Assembly: GCA_025358455.1 (NCBI GenBank)
Contig: JANYJP010000054.1
Coordinates: forward strand, 1 to 41,144
Direction: 5' to 3'
Source of the DNA: Bacteroidales bacterium
GTDB lineage: Bacteria; Bacteroidota; Bacteroidia; Bacteroidales; VadinHA17
DNA: 41,144 nucleotides
The notes under the pieces are model-generated. The model worked only from the letters and a program-made list of their open reading frames with translations. It ran no database searches and had not been told where the DNA came from. Shown piece by piece: positions 8,891 through 16,417 of this stretch (its first letter is position 1; each line of letters opens with the position of its first letter). Position numbers and translations under genes: made by a program.

Positions 8891-9220
8891 TCAGCTTTTT
8901 ATCATAGTCAGCACCATCTTGAATTTTTCGGTTGCATTAACAGCATGGGGTATATTTGCTGGCATAATAATACTCTGACCTTTATCAAGGATGAATGTTT
9001 TTCCACCTATCACTACTTCTCCTCTCCCATCAACTACCATGATCATTGCATCAAAAGGGGCGGTGTGTTCAGATAAAGCCTCACCTTTTGCAAATGAAAA
9101 AAGAGAGATATTTCCTGTTTGCTTTTTCAAAACAGTTTTGCTAACGATACCACCATCTGAATAGTCAATGGATTCGTTAAAACTGAAGACCTTTGATTTT
9201 TCAAACTCATTTGTATCCAT
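8891..9220 (-). CDS. Small single-domain cupin protein
   Basis: A 109-aa cytoplasmic protein made up of one cupin barrel. Cupin motif 1 region reads SEHTAPFDAMIMVVDGRGEV and motif 2 reads KGQSIIMPANIPHAV, so a metal could bind through His and Glu residues, although the usual HxH of motif 1 is reduced to a single His. Such proteins are often metal-dependent isomerases, dioxygenases or small-molecule sensors; nothing here selects among them. The gene is 112 bases downstream of an MFS transporter on the same strand, with a weak hairpin between, so a shared transcript is possible. Confidence 0.8.
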   Translation of the reverse strand: MDTNEFEKSKVFSFNESIDYSDGGIVSKTVLKKQTGNISLFSFAKGEALSEHTAPFDAMIMVVDGRGEVVIGGKTFILDKGQSIIMPANIPHAVNATEKFKMVLTMIKS

Positions 9221-9293
9221 AATATTCTTTTATTCGTTGGAGATCAATCAAGAATAGAACACCTGTAAAATTACAAACTTTTACCTTTCAATC

Positions 9294-9312
9294 ACCCCGC
9301 ATTTTGCAGGGT
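9294..9312 (-). terminator. Weak hairpin between MFS carrier and cupin genes
   Basis: ACCCCGCA (9294-9301) pairs with TGCAGGGT (9305-9312) with one mismatch around a 3-base loop. There is no T-run after it on the minus strand, so it may be a partial terminator or an mRNA-processing hairpin and not a strong stop. Confidence 0.3.
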
Positions 9313-9332
9313 CATACTAAAAATTCACTTAA

Positions 9333-10715
9333 TTAGTTCTTAATATTTGGTAACTCCAATCCATAACCTTTCTTTTTGTCTTCAGCTTTAAGAAGCAAAG
9401 CAAAAACCAGAGCCAGAACACCAAACCCTGTAAAAATCATCATAGGAATAGTGTAGTTATAATTTGATACCTGAACTCCGTCGACCAGGTGAGTACCGGT
9501 TATGCAATATTTATTAAGGACCCATCCTATCAGAGCAGGAACACCCATTAATCCCCAGTTTTGGACCCAGAAGATCATGGCGTATGCTGAACCAAGTTGT
9601 TTTTCAGGAATTATTTTAGGAACAGAAGGCCACATAGCTGATGGTACCAGAGAGAAACCAATTCCCAAAATTACAATAAGAATTATCGCAACCGGCGTTT
9701 GTTTCAGAAATGGAACTGAAAACAAAGCATGAACAATAATAAGAAGTATTGATCCGAGTATCATGATGCTTGCCCCTTTACCTTTTCTGTCATATAAATT
9801 ACCAAACAGCGGGGTTAAAAGAATTGTGCCGAAAGGCAATAACGCGGGTATAGCACCTGCAAACTCAGGGTCAACGCCAAATTTATTTACCATCAAATCA
9901 GATGCATATTTAAGGAACGGGAATACTGATGAATAGAATAATACGCAGAGAATAGCAAGGTACCACCATCCTTTATTAGTTACAATAAACCAGATGTCTG
10001 ATATCCGGAATGACTCTTCGTCACCAACTACCCCGCTTCTGTCTGCTTCAGCTGCAACAGATTTATCAAGTTTCTTATCCATCGTTGCATAAATAAAAAA
10101 TGCAACCATACCGATACATAACATTATCAGACAAACCAGAATCGGCGCTGATACTTTATGGAAAGCATTCGCTATAGGAACAGAAGTTGAGAGAGCCAGT
10201 GCGGTACCCATCCTTGCAGTAGCCATTTCAAGACCCATTGCAAGAGCTAATTCCTTTCCCTTAAACCACTTCACAATAATCTTTGATACTGTTATTCCCG
10301 CAACCTCCACTCCCACTCCGAAAGTGGCAAAACCAAGACCCGCAACAACAACCTGTGCTTTCATTCCAAGCATTTGATGACCATCGAGTGCATGAGTTGA
10401 AATTGCCCAATATTTAATTCCAGTACCAATAACCATGACGATTGTTGCCATTTTACCGGTAAATCTCACTCCCATCTTGTCAAGAATGATTCCACCGATA
10501 ATCAGCATTAAAAGAAACACATTAAACCATCCATAAGCGCTCGTAAAAAATCCGTACTCGGCACTGTTCCAAAGAAGTTCTCTCTCCAGCATCGGCTTTA
10601 GCGGAGCCATCACATCGGTAAGATAATAACCGCATAACATCGAGAAGGCCACAATGGCCAGCGCTGTCCAACGTGCTGCCTTGGAGTCGCGCAGAGTATT
10701 TGTTATAGTTTCCAT
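9333..10715 (-). CDS. Major facilitator superfamily transporter, substrate unknown
   Basis: A 460-aa polytopic inner-membrane protein with roughly 12 hydrophobic spans. The MFS motif A-like loop GGIILDKMGVRFTGK lies after the second span, and a second such loop, LFGNLYDRKGKG, lies in the C-terminal half. A hydrophilic linker of about 30 residues (KKLDKSVAAEADRSG) separates the two six-helix halves. The N-terminus (GYYLTDVMAPLKPML) recalls the family that includes the lysosomal dipeptide carrier MFSD1, but this is a tentative resemblance. The gene precedes the cupin gene on the minus strand. No operon partner identifies a substrate. Confidence 0.8.
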   Translation of the reverse strand: METITNTLRDSKAARWTALAIVAFSMLCGYYLTDVMAPLKPMLERELLWNSAEYGFFTSAYGWFNVFLLMLIIGGIILDKMGVRFTGKMATIVMVIGTGIKYWAISTHALDGHQMLGMKAQVVVAGLGFATFGVGVEVAGITVSKIIVKWFKGKELALAMGLEMATARMGTALALSTSVPIANAFHKVSAPILVCLIMLCIGMVAFFIYATMDKKLDKSVAAEADRSGVVGDEESFRISDIWFIVTNKGWWYLAILCVLFYSSVFPFLKYASDLMVNKFGVDPEFAGAIPALLPFGTILLTPLFGNLYDRKGKGASIMILGSILLIIVHALFSVPFLKQTPVAIILIVILGIGFSLVPSAMWPSVPKIIPEKQLGSAYAMIFWVQNWGLMGVPALIGWVLNKYCITGTHLVDGVQVSNYNYTIPMMIFTGFGVLALVFALLLKAEDKKKGYGLELPNIKN

Positions 10716-10916
10716 AATTCTAAATTAGTAATTGATTTTGACCGGTAAATGTAGAAAATAAATTGAATGAACAATCTTCTTAACAATAGTAATCTTGAAC
10801 TAATATCCGGACAGTTTGTTGATAATCATAAAAACGGGTAAATCATAATAGAATTATAAAAATATTTTGCTTTATCTTGCGTTCAATAATATGAATTTAA
10901 TTATCAGAATAATTAT

Positions 10917-11465
10917 ATGAAAAAGAGTATAATAATTATATTGTTAGCTTTAACAGTTTGTACAGCTAAATCGCAGAATACCATTACTCCTACACAGTCA
11001 TCGGTTAAGTGGTTTACATTACAGGAAGCAGAAAAGCTCAACAAACAATCTCCCCGTCCTTTCTTTATAGACGCTTACACCGACTGGTGCGGCTGGTGTA
11101 AAAAAATGGATAAAGAAACATTTACAAATTCTGTAATATCTGAAATCCTTAATAATAAATTCTATCCGGTCAAGTTTGATGCTGAAGGAAAAGAGAGTAT
11201 TAACTTTCTTGGTAAGACTTATGTAAATGACGGAAAAGCTGGTAATGCACATCAATTGGCTGTGGCTCTGCTGAAGGGACAGTTATCTTATCCGACAGTA
11301 GTGTTCCTTACCGCTTACCCTGATGGAAAAACAGAAGCAACACCTGTACCCGGGTTCAGAGTAGCAAAAGATATGGAAGTTCTTCTCAGCTATTTTGCTG
11401 ATAAGGCATACGAGACCCAGAAGTGGGAAGATTTTCAGAAGAATTTTAAAGGGAAAGTGCAGTAA
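10917..11465 (+). CDS. Exported thioredoxin-fold protein with CGWC active site
   Basis: A 182-aa protein with an N-terminal signal peptide (MKKSIIIILLALTVCTAKSQ) and one thioredoxin-like domain. The redox motif CGWC lies at about residues 58-61 in the context YTDWCGWCKKMDKETF, which is the pattern of the DUF255/thioredoxin_7 group (DsbD-gamma or SoxW-like periplasmic reductases). The cis-proline loop is visible as LSYPTVVFL. It probably acts on disulfides in the periplasm. The gene stands alone, divergent from the MFS gene and convergent with a DUF4831 gene. The partner protein is unknown. Confidence 0.85.
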   Translation: MKKSIIIILLALTVCTAKSQNTITPTQSSVKWFTLQEAEKLNKQSPRPFFIDAYTDWCGWCKKMDKETFTNSVISEILNNKFYPVKFDAEGKESINFLGKTYVNDGKAGNAHQLAVALLKGQLSYPTVVFLTAYPDGKTEATPVPGFRVAKDMEVLLSYFADKAYETQKWEDFQKNFKGKVQ

Positions 11466-11519
11466 GGCGTGAGGTGGGATCAGGGAACAGATAGGAACCA
11501 GCCTTCCGAACCAGTCTCA

Positions 11520-12641
11520 TTATTTGCCTATAATATAGTTTGCAGGGAGTTGAATGACCTGACCGAACTGATATATAAGTCTTCTTGAATTAAACAGTAT
11601 CTCAGAACCCAGGCTGATTTTCATATTTACAACATCAGGAACCCTGTAATATAGTTTATCATATTTTGGGCTTTTTGTTTCAGGCCTGGCATTATTCATG
11701 ATTGAAAGATTTTTGGTTTTCTGTTCCGGATTAAATTCCGCAACAACTGATTTTCCACCTTTTATATTTCCGGATGCGGGGCCCGTTGCTTCGGAGAATT
11801 GAAAAAGCACAACAGGTTTACCAACCATTTCTTTTGCCGGAATAATATTACAGGTGAATGTTCTTTTCTCTTTAATAGTTTTCCCGGTGAATAACTCAGT
11901 ATATTCTCTTTCAAGTCTGTTCATCTCATTTATAGCTGCCTCGTTCTGTGGGAAAACATTGGCTTCACCTGTCAGAATAAGATGTTTGCCGTCTCTCATT
12001 TCCATAAGCCTTTTGGCTGCTTTTTCAGCCAGTTGATCAACAGAAAGCATTTTCTTCTTTTCAACTATATATGGGATCCTGATAAAAGAGGAATCGACAT
12101 TTACCCGTTTAAACGCAGTATCCCTCTGCAACTGGAAATATTCATCTGAACCAAGATCTGACGAGCGAAACTGGTTAAGCACTGAATTATTGATTCCGCT
12201 CTTATTCTCTGATGAATTAAATATTTCGGGATTAAGATCAAGAATCAGTCCCTCCATTTTAAGTGCAAGTACATTTGACCTGAAAAGTGTGTTACTCGCA
12301 ACCACATAATACTCTGATGGATCCAATTCCTCATTAGCCTTAACTGAGATACCTTCCACGGACCAGTATTCATTCTCATTTTGAATAACATTATTCAGTC
12401 CCAGCAGATCACCTGCATATTTTGCATATGGTCCGGGAATTTCTATAGATCTTTCCATTTCAACAATAACAGTAAAAACTGTTCTGGGTAAGCCATATAC
12501 AATGCTTCCTTCTCTTAAGGTCGCATTATCAGAAAGAGGCGTTATAGTGGCATTATTATCCGCAAGCTTTTTGTTAGTAAAGCATGAAGATGGGATAATA
12601 AATATCAGCAGCAAGATGGAGAATCTGAGTAGTTGTTTCAT
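11520..12641 (-). CDS. DUF4831-family lipoprotein
   Basis: A 373-aa protein starting at the ATG at 12641; the eight extra residues available upstream do not fit a signal peptide. The N-terminus MKQLLRFSILLLIFIIPSSC is a lipoprotein signal with the acceptor Cys at residue 20. The mature protein resembles the Bacteroidota family DUF4831: the opening REGSIVYGLPRTVFTV, the middle SVDQLAEKAAKRLMEMRDGKHLILTGE and the later FTCNIIPAKEMVGKPVVLFQFSE. Its function is unknown. It is most likely anchored to a membrane facing the periplasm. It lies 66 bases upstream of no other minus-strand gene start but follows the nnr gene on the same strand, so the two could share a transcript. Confidence 0.7.
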   Translation of the reverse strand: MKQLLRFSILLLIFIIPSSCFTNKKLADNNATITPLSDNATLREGSIVYGLPRTVFTVIVEMERSIEIPGPYAKYAGDLLGLNNVIQNENEYWSVEGISVKANEELDPSEYYVVASNTLFRSNVLALKMEGLILDLNPEIFNSSENKSGINNSVLNQFRSSDLGSDEYFQLQRDTAFKRVNVDSSFIRIPYIVEKKKMLSVDQLAEKAAKRLMEMRDGKHLILTGEANVFPQNEAAINEMNRLEREYTELFTGKTIKEKRTFTCNIIPAKEMVGKPVVLFQFSEATGPASGNIKGGKSVVAEFNPEQKTKNLSIMNNARPETKSPKYDKLYYRVPDVVNMKISLGSEILFNSRRLIYQFGQVIQLPANYIIGK

Positions 12642-12706
12642 AATGTTTGAGGTTCTAAAATTCAAAATTCAAAATAATTGAGGTGAGTTTAAAAGGCCGG
12701 AAAAAT

Positions 12707-14227
12707 TCAATTTCCATTATCCCTTATACTGTTAAACGCCTTTCCGATACAATTAATTATATCAGAAGCAATAATTGATTCAAAACATGATTCTCCGGCA
12801 GCAATGTCGCCAGCCAGCCCATGGAGATATACTCCCAATACAGCAGTATTATAAGGTGTATAGCCCTGCGCAAGCAAAGATAACATAATTCCGGTTAGCA
12901 CATCACCACTGCCACCTGTAGCCATGCCAGGATTACCTGTGCTGTTAAAGGCCACAAGGCCCTCAGGAGTTGTGACAGATGTATGTGCTCCTTTCAGAAC
13001 CACGATACAATTATATCTACCGGAGAATTCAATCTGTTTTTCAAGACGTTGAAATCCATTTAATGATTTACCTGCAAGTCGTTCAAACTCTTTGGGATGT
13101 GGGGTAAGAATGGTGCCCGCGGGCAACAGGGAACGCCACTCCTTATTCAGTGATAGAATATTAAGTGCGTCAGCATCAAGAACCAAAGGTTTTTTACAAT
13201 GAGTCAAAAGATTGAATAACGCTTTTTGTGATTCCGGTTCTGTTCCTACACCGGGACCCATGCCAATTGCATTGTAAGCGTCTAAATCTCCAATTTCAGA
13301 AATTAAATTTTCTTTCTTATCAGCTTTTACCATTGCCTCGGGTAAGGTACTTTGTATAATTGAAACACCACATGATGGCACATGACAGGTTATAAGTCCT
13401 ATACCTGTTCTGAGAGCAGCAGTGGCTCCCAGAATAGCCGCACCCATTTTACCATACGACCCTGAAATCAGCAGGCCGTGACCAAAATTTCCTTTATGGT
13501 CAAATGTGTTTCTTTTTTTTAGTAGTGGAACTATGTCATCGTTTCTTAATATACGGTATGGAGAATCTACTTTTCTTATTGCATTGTTATCCAATCCTAT
13601 AGGTAATACGAGCCACTCACCCGGATAGGGGGCATTATCGCCAAACATAAAACTGATTTTCGGAAATTGAAAACTCAGGGTGAAGTCAGCTTTAACAATG
13701 CTGTTATAGTTATTAGAACTATTATCCTCTCCAAATAATCCGGAAGGTATATCTATTGAAATTTTTATGGAATCAGAAAGATTAATTTGTTCTATTACCT
13801 GTTCAGCTAAACCATCAACAGGATGCGTCAGTCCCGAACCAAAGATAGCATCAACTACTATATCGTCCGAAGCCAGAACCGGAAATTGATCAATAGATGT
13901 AAGATTATTAAAGGTTGTTATTTTTGATTTTCCAAGTCGTTTCCTGTTCAATTCCCAGTCAGAAGTTGTTTTTTCGGTGAATTTAACATAAAAAACTTCT
14001 ACAGAATATCCGCTTTCTGACAGCATTCGTGCAAGGGCGAGACCATCACCTCCATTATTTCCCGGTCCGGCGAAAACAAAAATATGTTCTGACCGGTTGA
14101 ACTTCGCCGTGATCCATTTGTATAACTGACCGGCGGCTCGCTCCATGAGATCAATTGAACTTATTGGTTCAGACTGAATTGTGAGAGCATCAATTTCTCT
14201 TATCTGTTCACTTGTAAATATTTTCAT
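12707..14227 (-). CDS. nnr: Bifunctional NAD(P)H-hydrate repair enzyme (epimerase and ADP-dependent dehydratase)
   Basis: The 506-aa cytoplasmic enzyme repairs damaged NADH and NADPH hydrates. The N-terminal domain (about 1-215) is the S/R epimerase, with PGNNGGDGLALARML near residue 55 and DAIFGSGLTHPV. The C-terminal domain (about 225-500) is the YjeF/CARKD-type dehydratase, with LLISGSYGKMGAAILGATA, MGPGVGTE, LDADALN, LTPHPKEFERL and the nucleotide-binding GNPGMATGGSGDVLTG. Length and domain order match bacterial Nnr fusions. The gene is followed on the same strand by the DUF4831 lipoprotein gene with a 65-base gap; no functional link is known. Confidence 0.93.
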   Translation of the reverse strand: MKIFTSEQIREIDALTIQSEPISSIDLMERAAGQLYKWITAKFNRSEHIFVFAGPGNNGGDGLALARMLSESGYSVEVFYVKFTEKTTSDWELNRKRLGKSKITTFNNLTSIDQFPVLASDDIVVDAIFGSGLTHPVDGLAEQVIEQINLSDSIKISIDIPSGLFGEDNSSNNYNSIVKADFTLSFQFPKISFMFGDNAPYPGEWLVLPIGLDNNAIRKVDSPYRILRNDDIVPLLKKRNTFDHKGNFGHGLLISGSYGKMGAAILGATAALRTGIGLITCHVPSCGVSIIQSTLPEAMVKADKKENLISEIGDLDAYNAIGMGPGVGTEPESQKALFNLLTHCKKPLVLDADALNILSLNKEWRSLLPAGTILTPHPKEFERLAGKSLNGFQRLEKQIEFSGRYNCIVVLKGAHTSVTTPEGLVAFNSTGNPGMATGGSGDVLTGIMLSLLAQGYTPYNTAVLGVYLHGLAGDIAAGESCFESIIASDIINCIGKAFNSIRDNGN

Positions 14228-14343
14228 CCTGAATTTTGATTAATATACAAATTTACAATCTTCATTGATTAATAAAAAGTAAGCAGCTAATATTGAACAT
14301 CCCAATCATGAGAAAAAGAAGTTCTTCCTTTCAAAAAGATTAA

Positions 14344-14351
14344 TACATTTG
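14344..14351 (+). promoter_or_regulatory. Candidate -7 promoter element for the peptide transporter
   Basis: TACATTTG matches the Bacteroidota -7 consensus TAnnTTTG at every fixed position and lies 45 bases before the transporter ATG. No clear TTTG is seen about 20 bases further upstream, so only half of the promoter consensus is supported. Confidence 0.4.
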
Positions 14352-14396
14352 TTAATGGTCGTTACCAAAACTATTTACTAACCTAAAACACCTGAT

Positions 14397-16244
14397 ATGC
14401 TTAAGAATCATCCCAAGGGACTACTTGTAGCCTTTTTTTCAAATATGGGCGAAAGGTTCGGATTTTATACAATGATGGCAATACTTGTCCTTTTTCTCCA
14501 GGCCAAGTTTGGACTTCCTGCTGACAAAGCAGGAATAATATACAGCTGGTTTTATTTCAGCATTTATGCTTTAGCACTGCTTGGAGGTATTCTGGCTGAC
14601 GCCACCAAAAAATATAAACTGGTAATTCTGGCCGGGATCATAATAATGTTTGCAGGTTACATCATAATGGCAGTCCCCGGGCTGACACTGACAGTTACAA
14701 TTATTGGTTTATTTACGATTGCTCTGGGCAACGGACTTTTCAAAGGAAATCTTCAGGCTGTTGTTGGTCAGATGTATGACGATCCCAGATATTCCAAACT
14801 AAGGGATTCTGCTTTTATGATATTTTATATGGGCATAAATGTTGGTGCTTTTTTTGCTCCTTTTGCTGCAACAGGTATGCGAAACTGGTGGCTGAAAACA
14901 AACGGATTTGCGCATGATGGAAGTCTTCCTTCATTGTGCCATCAGTTCATTAATGGAACACTAAAAGACATATCATCATTTCAGCAGCTTGCTGATAAAG
15001 TGAACCTTAGCGGACCGGTTACTGATCTGTCTGCTTTTGCAAACAATTATCTTGAAGTTTTTTCAAAAGGATATAATTACGCGTTTGGTGTAGCTGCCAT
15101 AGCTATGGTAATCTCCCTTCTGGTTTACATTTTCTTTAATAAATTCTTGCCTGATAAAGAGAAGAAAACAGAAATAGTTACCGAAAAAATTGATTTCAAA
15201 CCTGCTGCTCTTTTTGCTGCAATATTCGCCATGGCTTTAACAGCCTTCGGACTTCAGTTTATCCCGCAGCTGGGAGACTCTTCTGCACAACGCTGGGCTT
15301 CCGGTTTAGCTTTTGGACTCTTTGCAGGATTTGTTACATGGATTATTCTAAGCTCACGTAAGGAAGAGAGGACAAGAATCACTGCCCTTGTTCTGGTATT
15401 TATTGTAGTAATTTTCTTTTGGATGTCATTTCATCAGAATGGCCTTACCCAATCGCTTTTTGCCAGAGACTATACTGTAAAACAGGTAGGACCCTTTACC
15501 AATATGTTTTTCACCTTACCCTCGATGCTTGCTGTTGTGGGTGCGATCGCGGGATTGATAATTCTGCTGTATAAGAACCTGAAATCCAATACTAAAATAG
15601 CAGGAGGAATATTGTTTTTAATAGCACTTCTGCTTGGACTTTTTTTCATAACTGGTTTCGACCCAAGCGGATTGCTGGGAAAATTATTTACATCCTTCGG
15701 ATCACAAAATTCAATTTCGCCTGAAGTATTCCAGTCTTTTAATCCTTTGTTTATTGTTGCCCTCACCTTTCCTGTTATGGCAGCTTTTGCCTGGATGAAT
15801 AAGAAGGGGATTGAACCCTCCACACCAAAGAAGATCGGGATAGGAATGATAATTGCGGCCCTGGGATTTATTGTGGTTCTAATATCTTCACTCGGTGCAC
15901 CATCCCCGGCATCTCTTGCCGGAGCTCCGGTTGCAGATCCCGACAGAGTATCACCCTATTGGCTAATAAGCAGTTACCTTATCCTTACCATTGCAGAGCT
16001 GTTCCTGAGCCCCATGGGACTTTCATTCGTATCGAAGGTTGCTCCGTCACGCTTCCAGGGATTGATGCAGGGTGGCTGGCTTCTCGCGACAGCTGTGGGA
16101 AATAAACTGCTCTTTATTGGTACTCTTCTCTGGGTCAAAGTTGAGTTAAGCACTCTTTGGCTTGTATTCATTATTTGCTGCCTGATTTCAGCCGGATTTA
16201 TCTTCTCGATCCTTAAACGGCTTGAGAAGGTTGGAAAAGATTAA
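14397..16244 (+). CDS. Proton-dependent oligopeptide (POT/PTR2) family transporter
   Basis: A 615-aa inner-membrane transporter of di- and tripeptides. The N-terminus (NHPKGLLVAFFSNMGERFGFYTMM) aligns with the POT motif ExxERFxYY but has Asn where the first Glu should be, while the second Glu and the Arg are kept. The second signature is seen as LGGILADATKKYK and the FYMGINVGAFFAP block. Loops are longer than in the roughly 500-aa canonical proteins, including an insertion at about residues 165-215 between spans. The C-terminal half carries ELFLSPMGLSFVSKVAPSRFQGLMQG, typical of the family. It stands alone. Peptide uptake is well supported at family level; coupling chemistry may differ because of the missing Glu. 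Confidence 0.88.
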   Translation: MLKNHPKGLLVAFFSNMGERFGFYTMMAILVLFLQAKFGLPADKAGIIYSWFYFSIYALALLGGILADATKKYKLVILAGIIIMFAGYIIMAVPGLTLTVTIIGLFTIALGNGLFKGNLQAVVGQMYDDPRYSKLRDSAFMIFYMGINVGAFFAPFAATGMRNWWLKTNGFAHDGSLPSLCHQFINGTLKDISSFQQLADKVNLSGPVTDLSAFANNYLEVFSKGYNYAFGVAAIAMVISLLVYIFFNKFLPDKEKKTEIVTEKIDFKPAALFAAIFAMALTAFGLQFIPQLGDSSAQRWASGLAFGLFAGFVTWIILSSRKEERTRITALVLVFIVVIFFWMSFHQNGLTQSLFARDYTVKQVGPFTNMFFTLPSMLAVVGAIAGLIILLYKNLKSNTKIAGGILFLIALLLGLFFITGFDPSGLLGKLFTSFGSQNSISPEVFQSFNPLFIVALTFPVMAAFAWMNKKGIEPSTPKKIGIGMIIAALGFIVVLISSLGAPSPASLAGAPVADPDRVSPYWLISSYLILTIAELFLSPMGLSFVSKVAPSRFQGLMQGGWLLATAVGNKLLFIGTLLWVKVELSTLWLVFIICCLISAGFIFSILKRLEKVGKD

Positions 16245-16354
16245 ATCGTTATTGATTTTATTAATTTCTTAGTCAGTTTTTATGAATTGTTTATCACTTT
16301 TTGCCAGCTTTATTTGATATTTAAAATAAAAACAGATAATTACCTTATTTTTAC

Positions 16355-16393
16355 TATTTTTGAACAATGAATAATGCATCGCTTGAGATGCAT
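16355..16393 (+). promoter_or_regulatory. Candidate promoter and leader hairpin of the threonine operon
   Basis: TATTTTTG at 16355-16362 matches TAnnTTTG exactly, placing a likely transcript start near 16369. A perfect 7-bp stem follows: ATGCATC (16374-16380) and GATGCAT (16387-16393), with loop GCTTGA and then TTTCATTTTAT. It ends 24 bases before the thrA ATG. The hairpin could be an attenuator or simply a 5' UTR stem. No TTTG -33 box at the expected distance was found. Confidence 0.35.
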
Positions 16394-16417
16394 TTTCATT
16401 TTATACTGCATTAAGCT

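Noticed and set aside
16367-16414. Fifteen-codon leader peptide before thrA
   Set aside because: It contains no Thr and only one Ile codon, and its ATG lies at or before the likely transcript start, so classical threonine attenuation is not supported.
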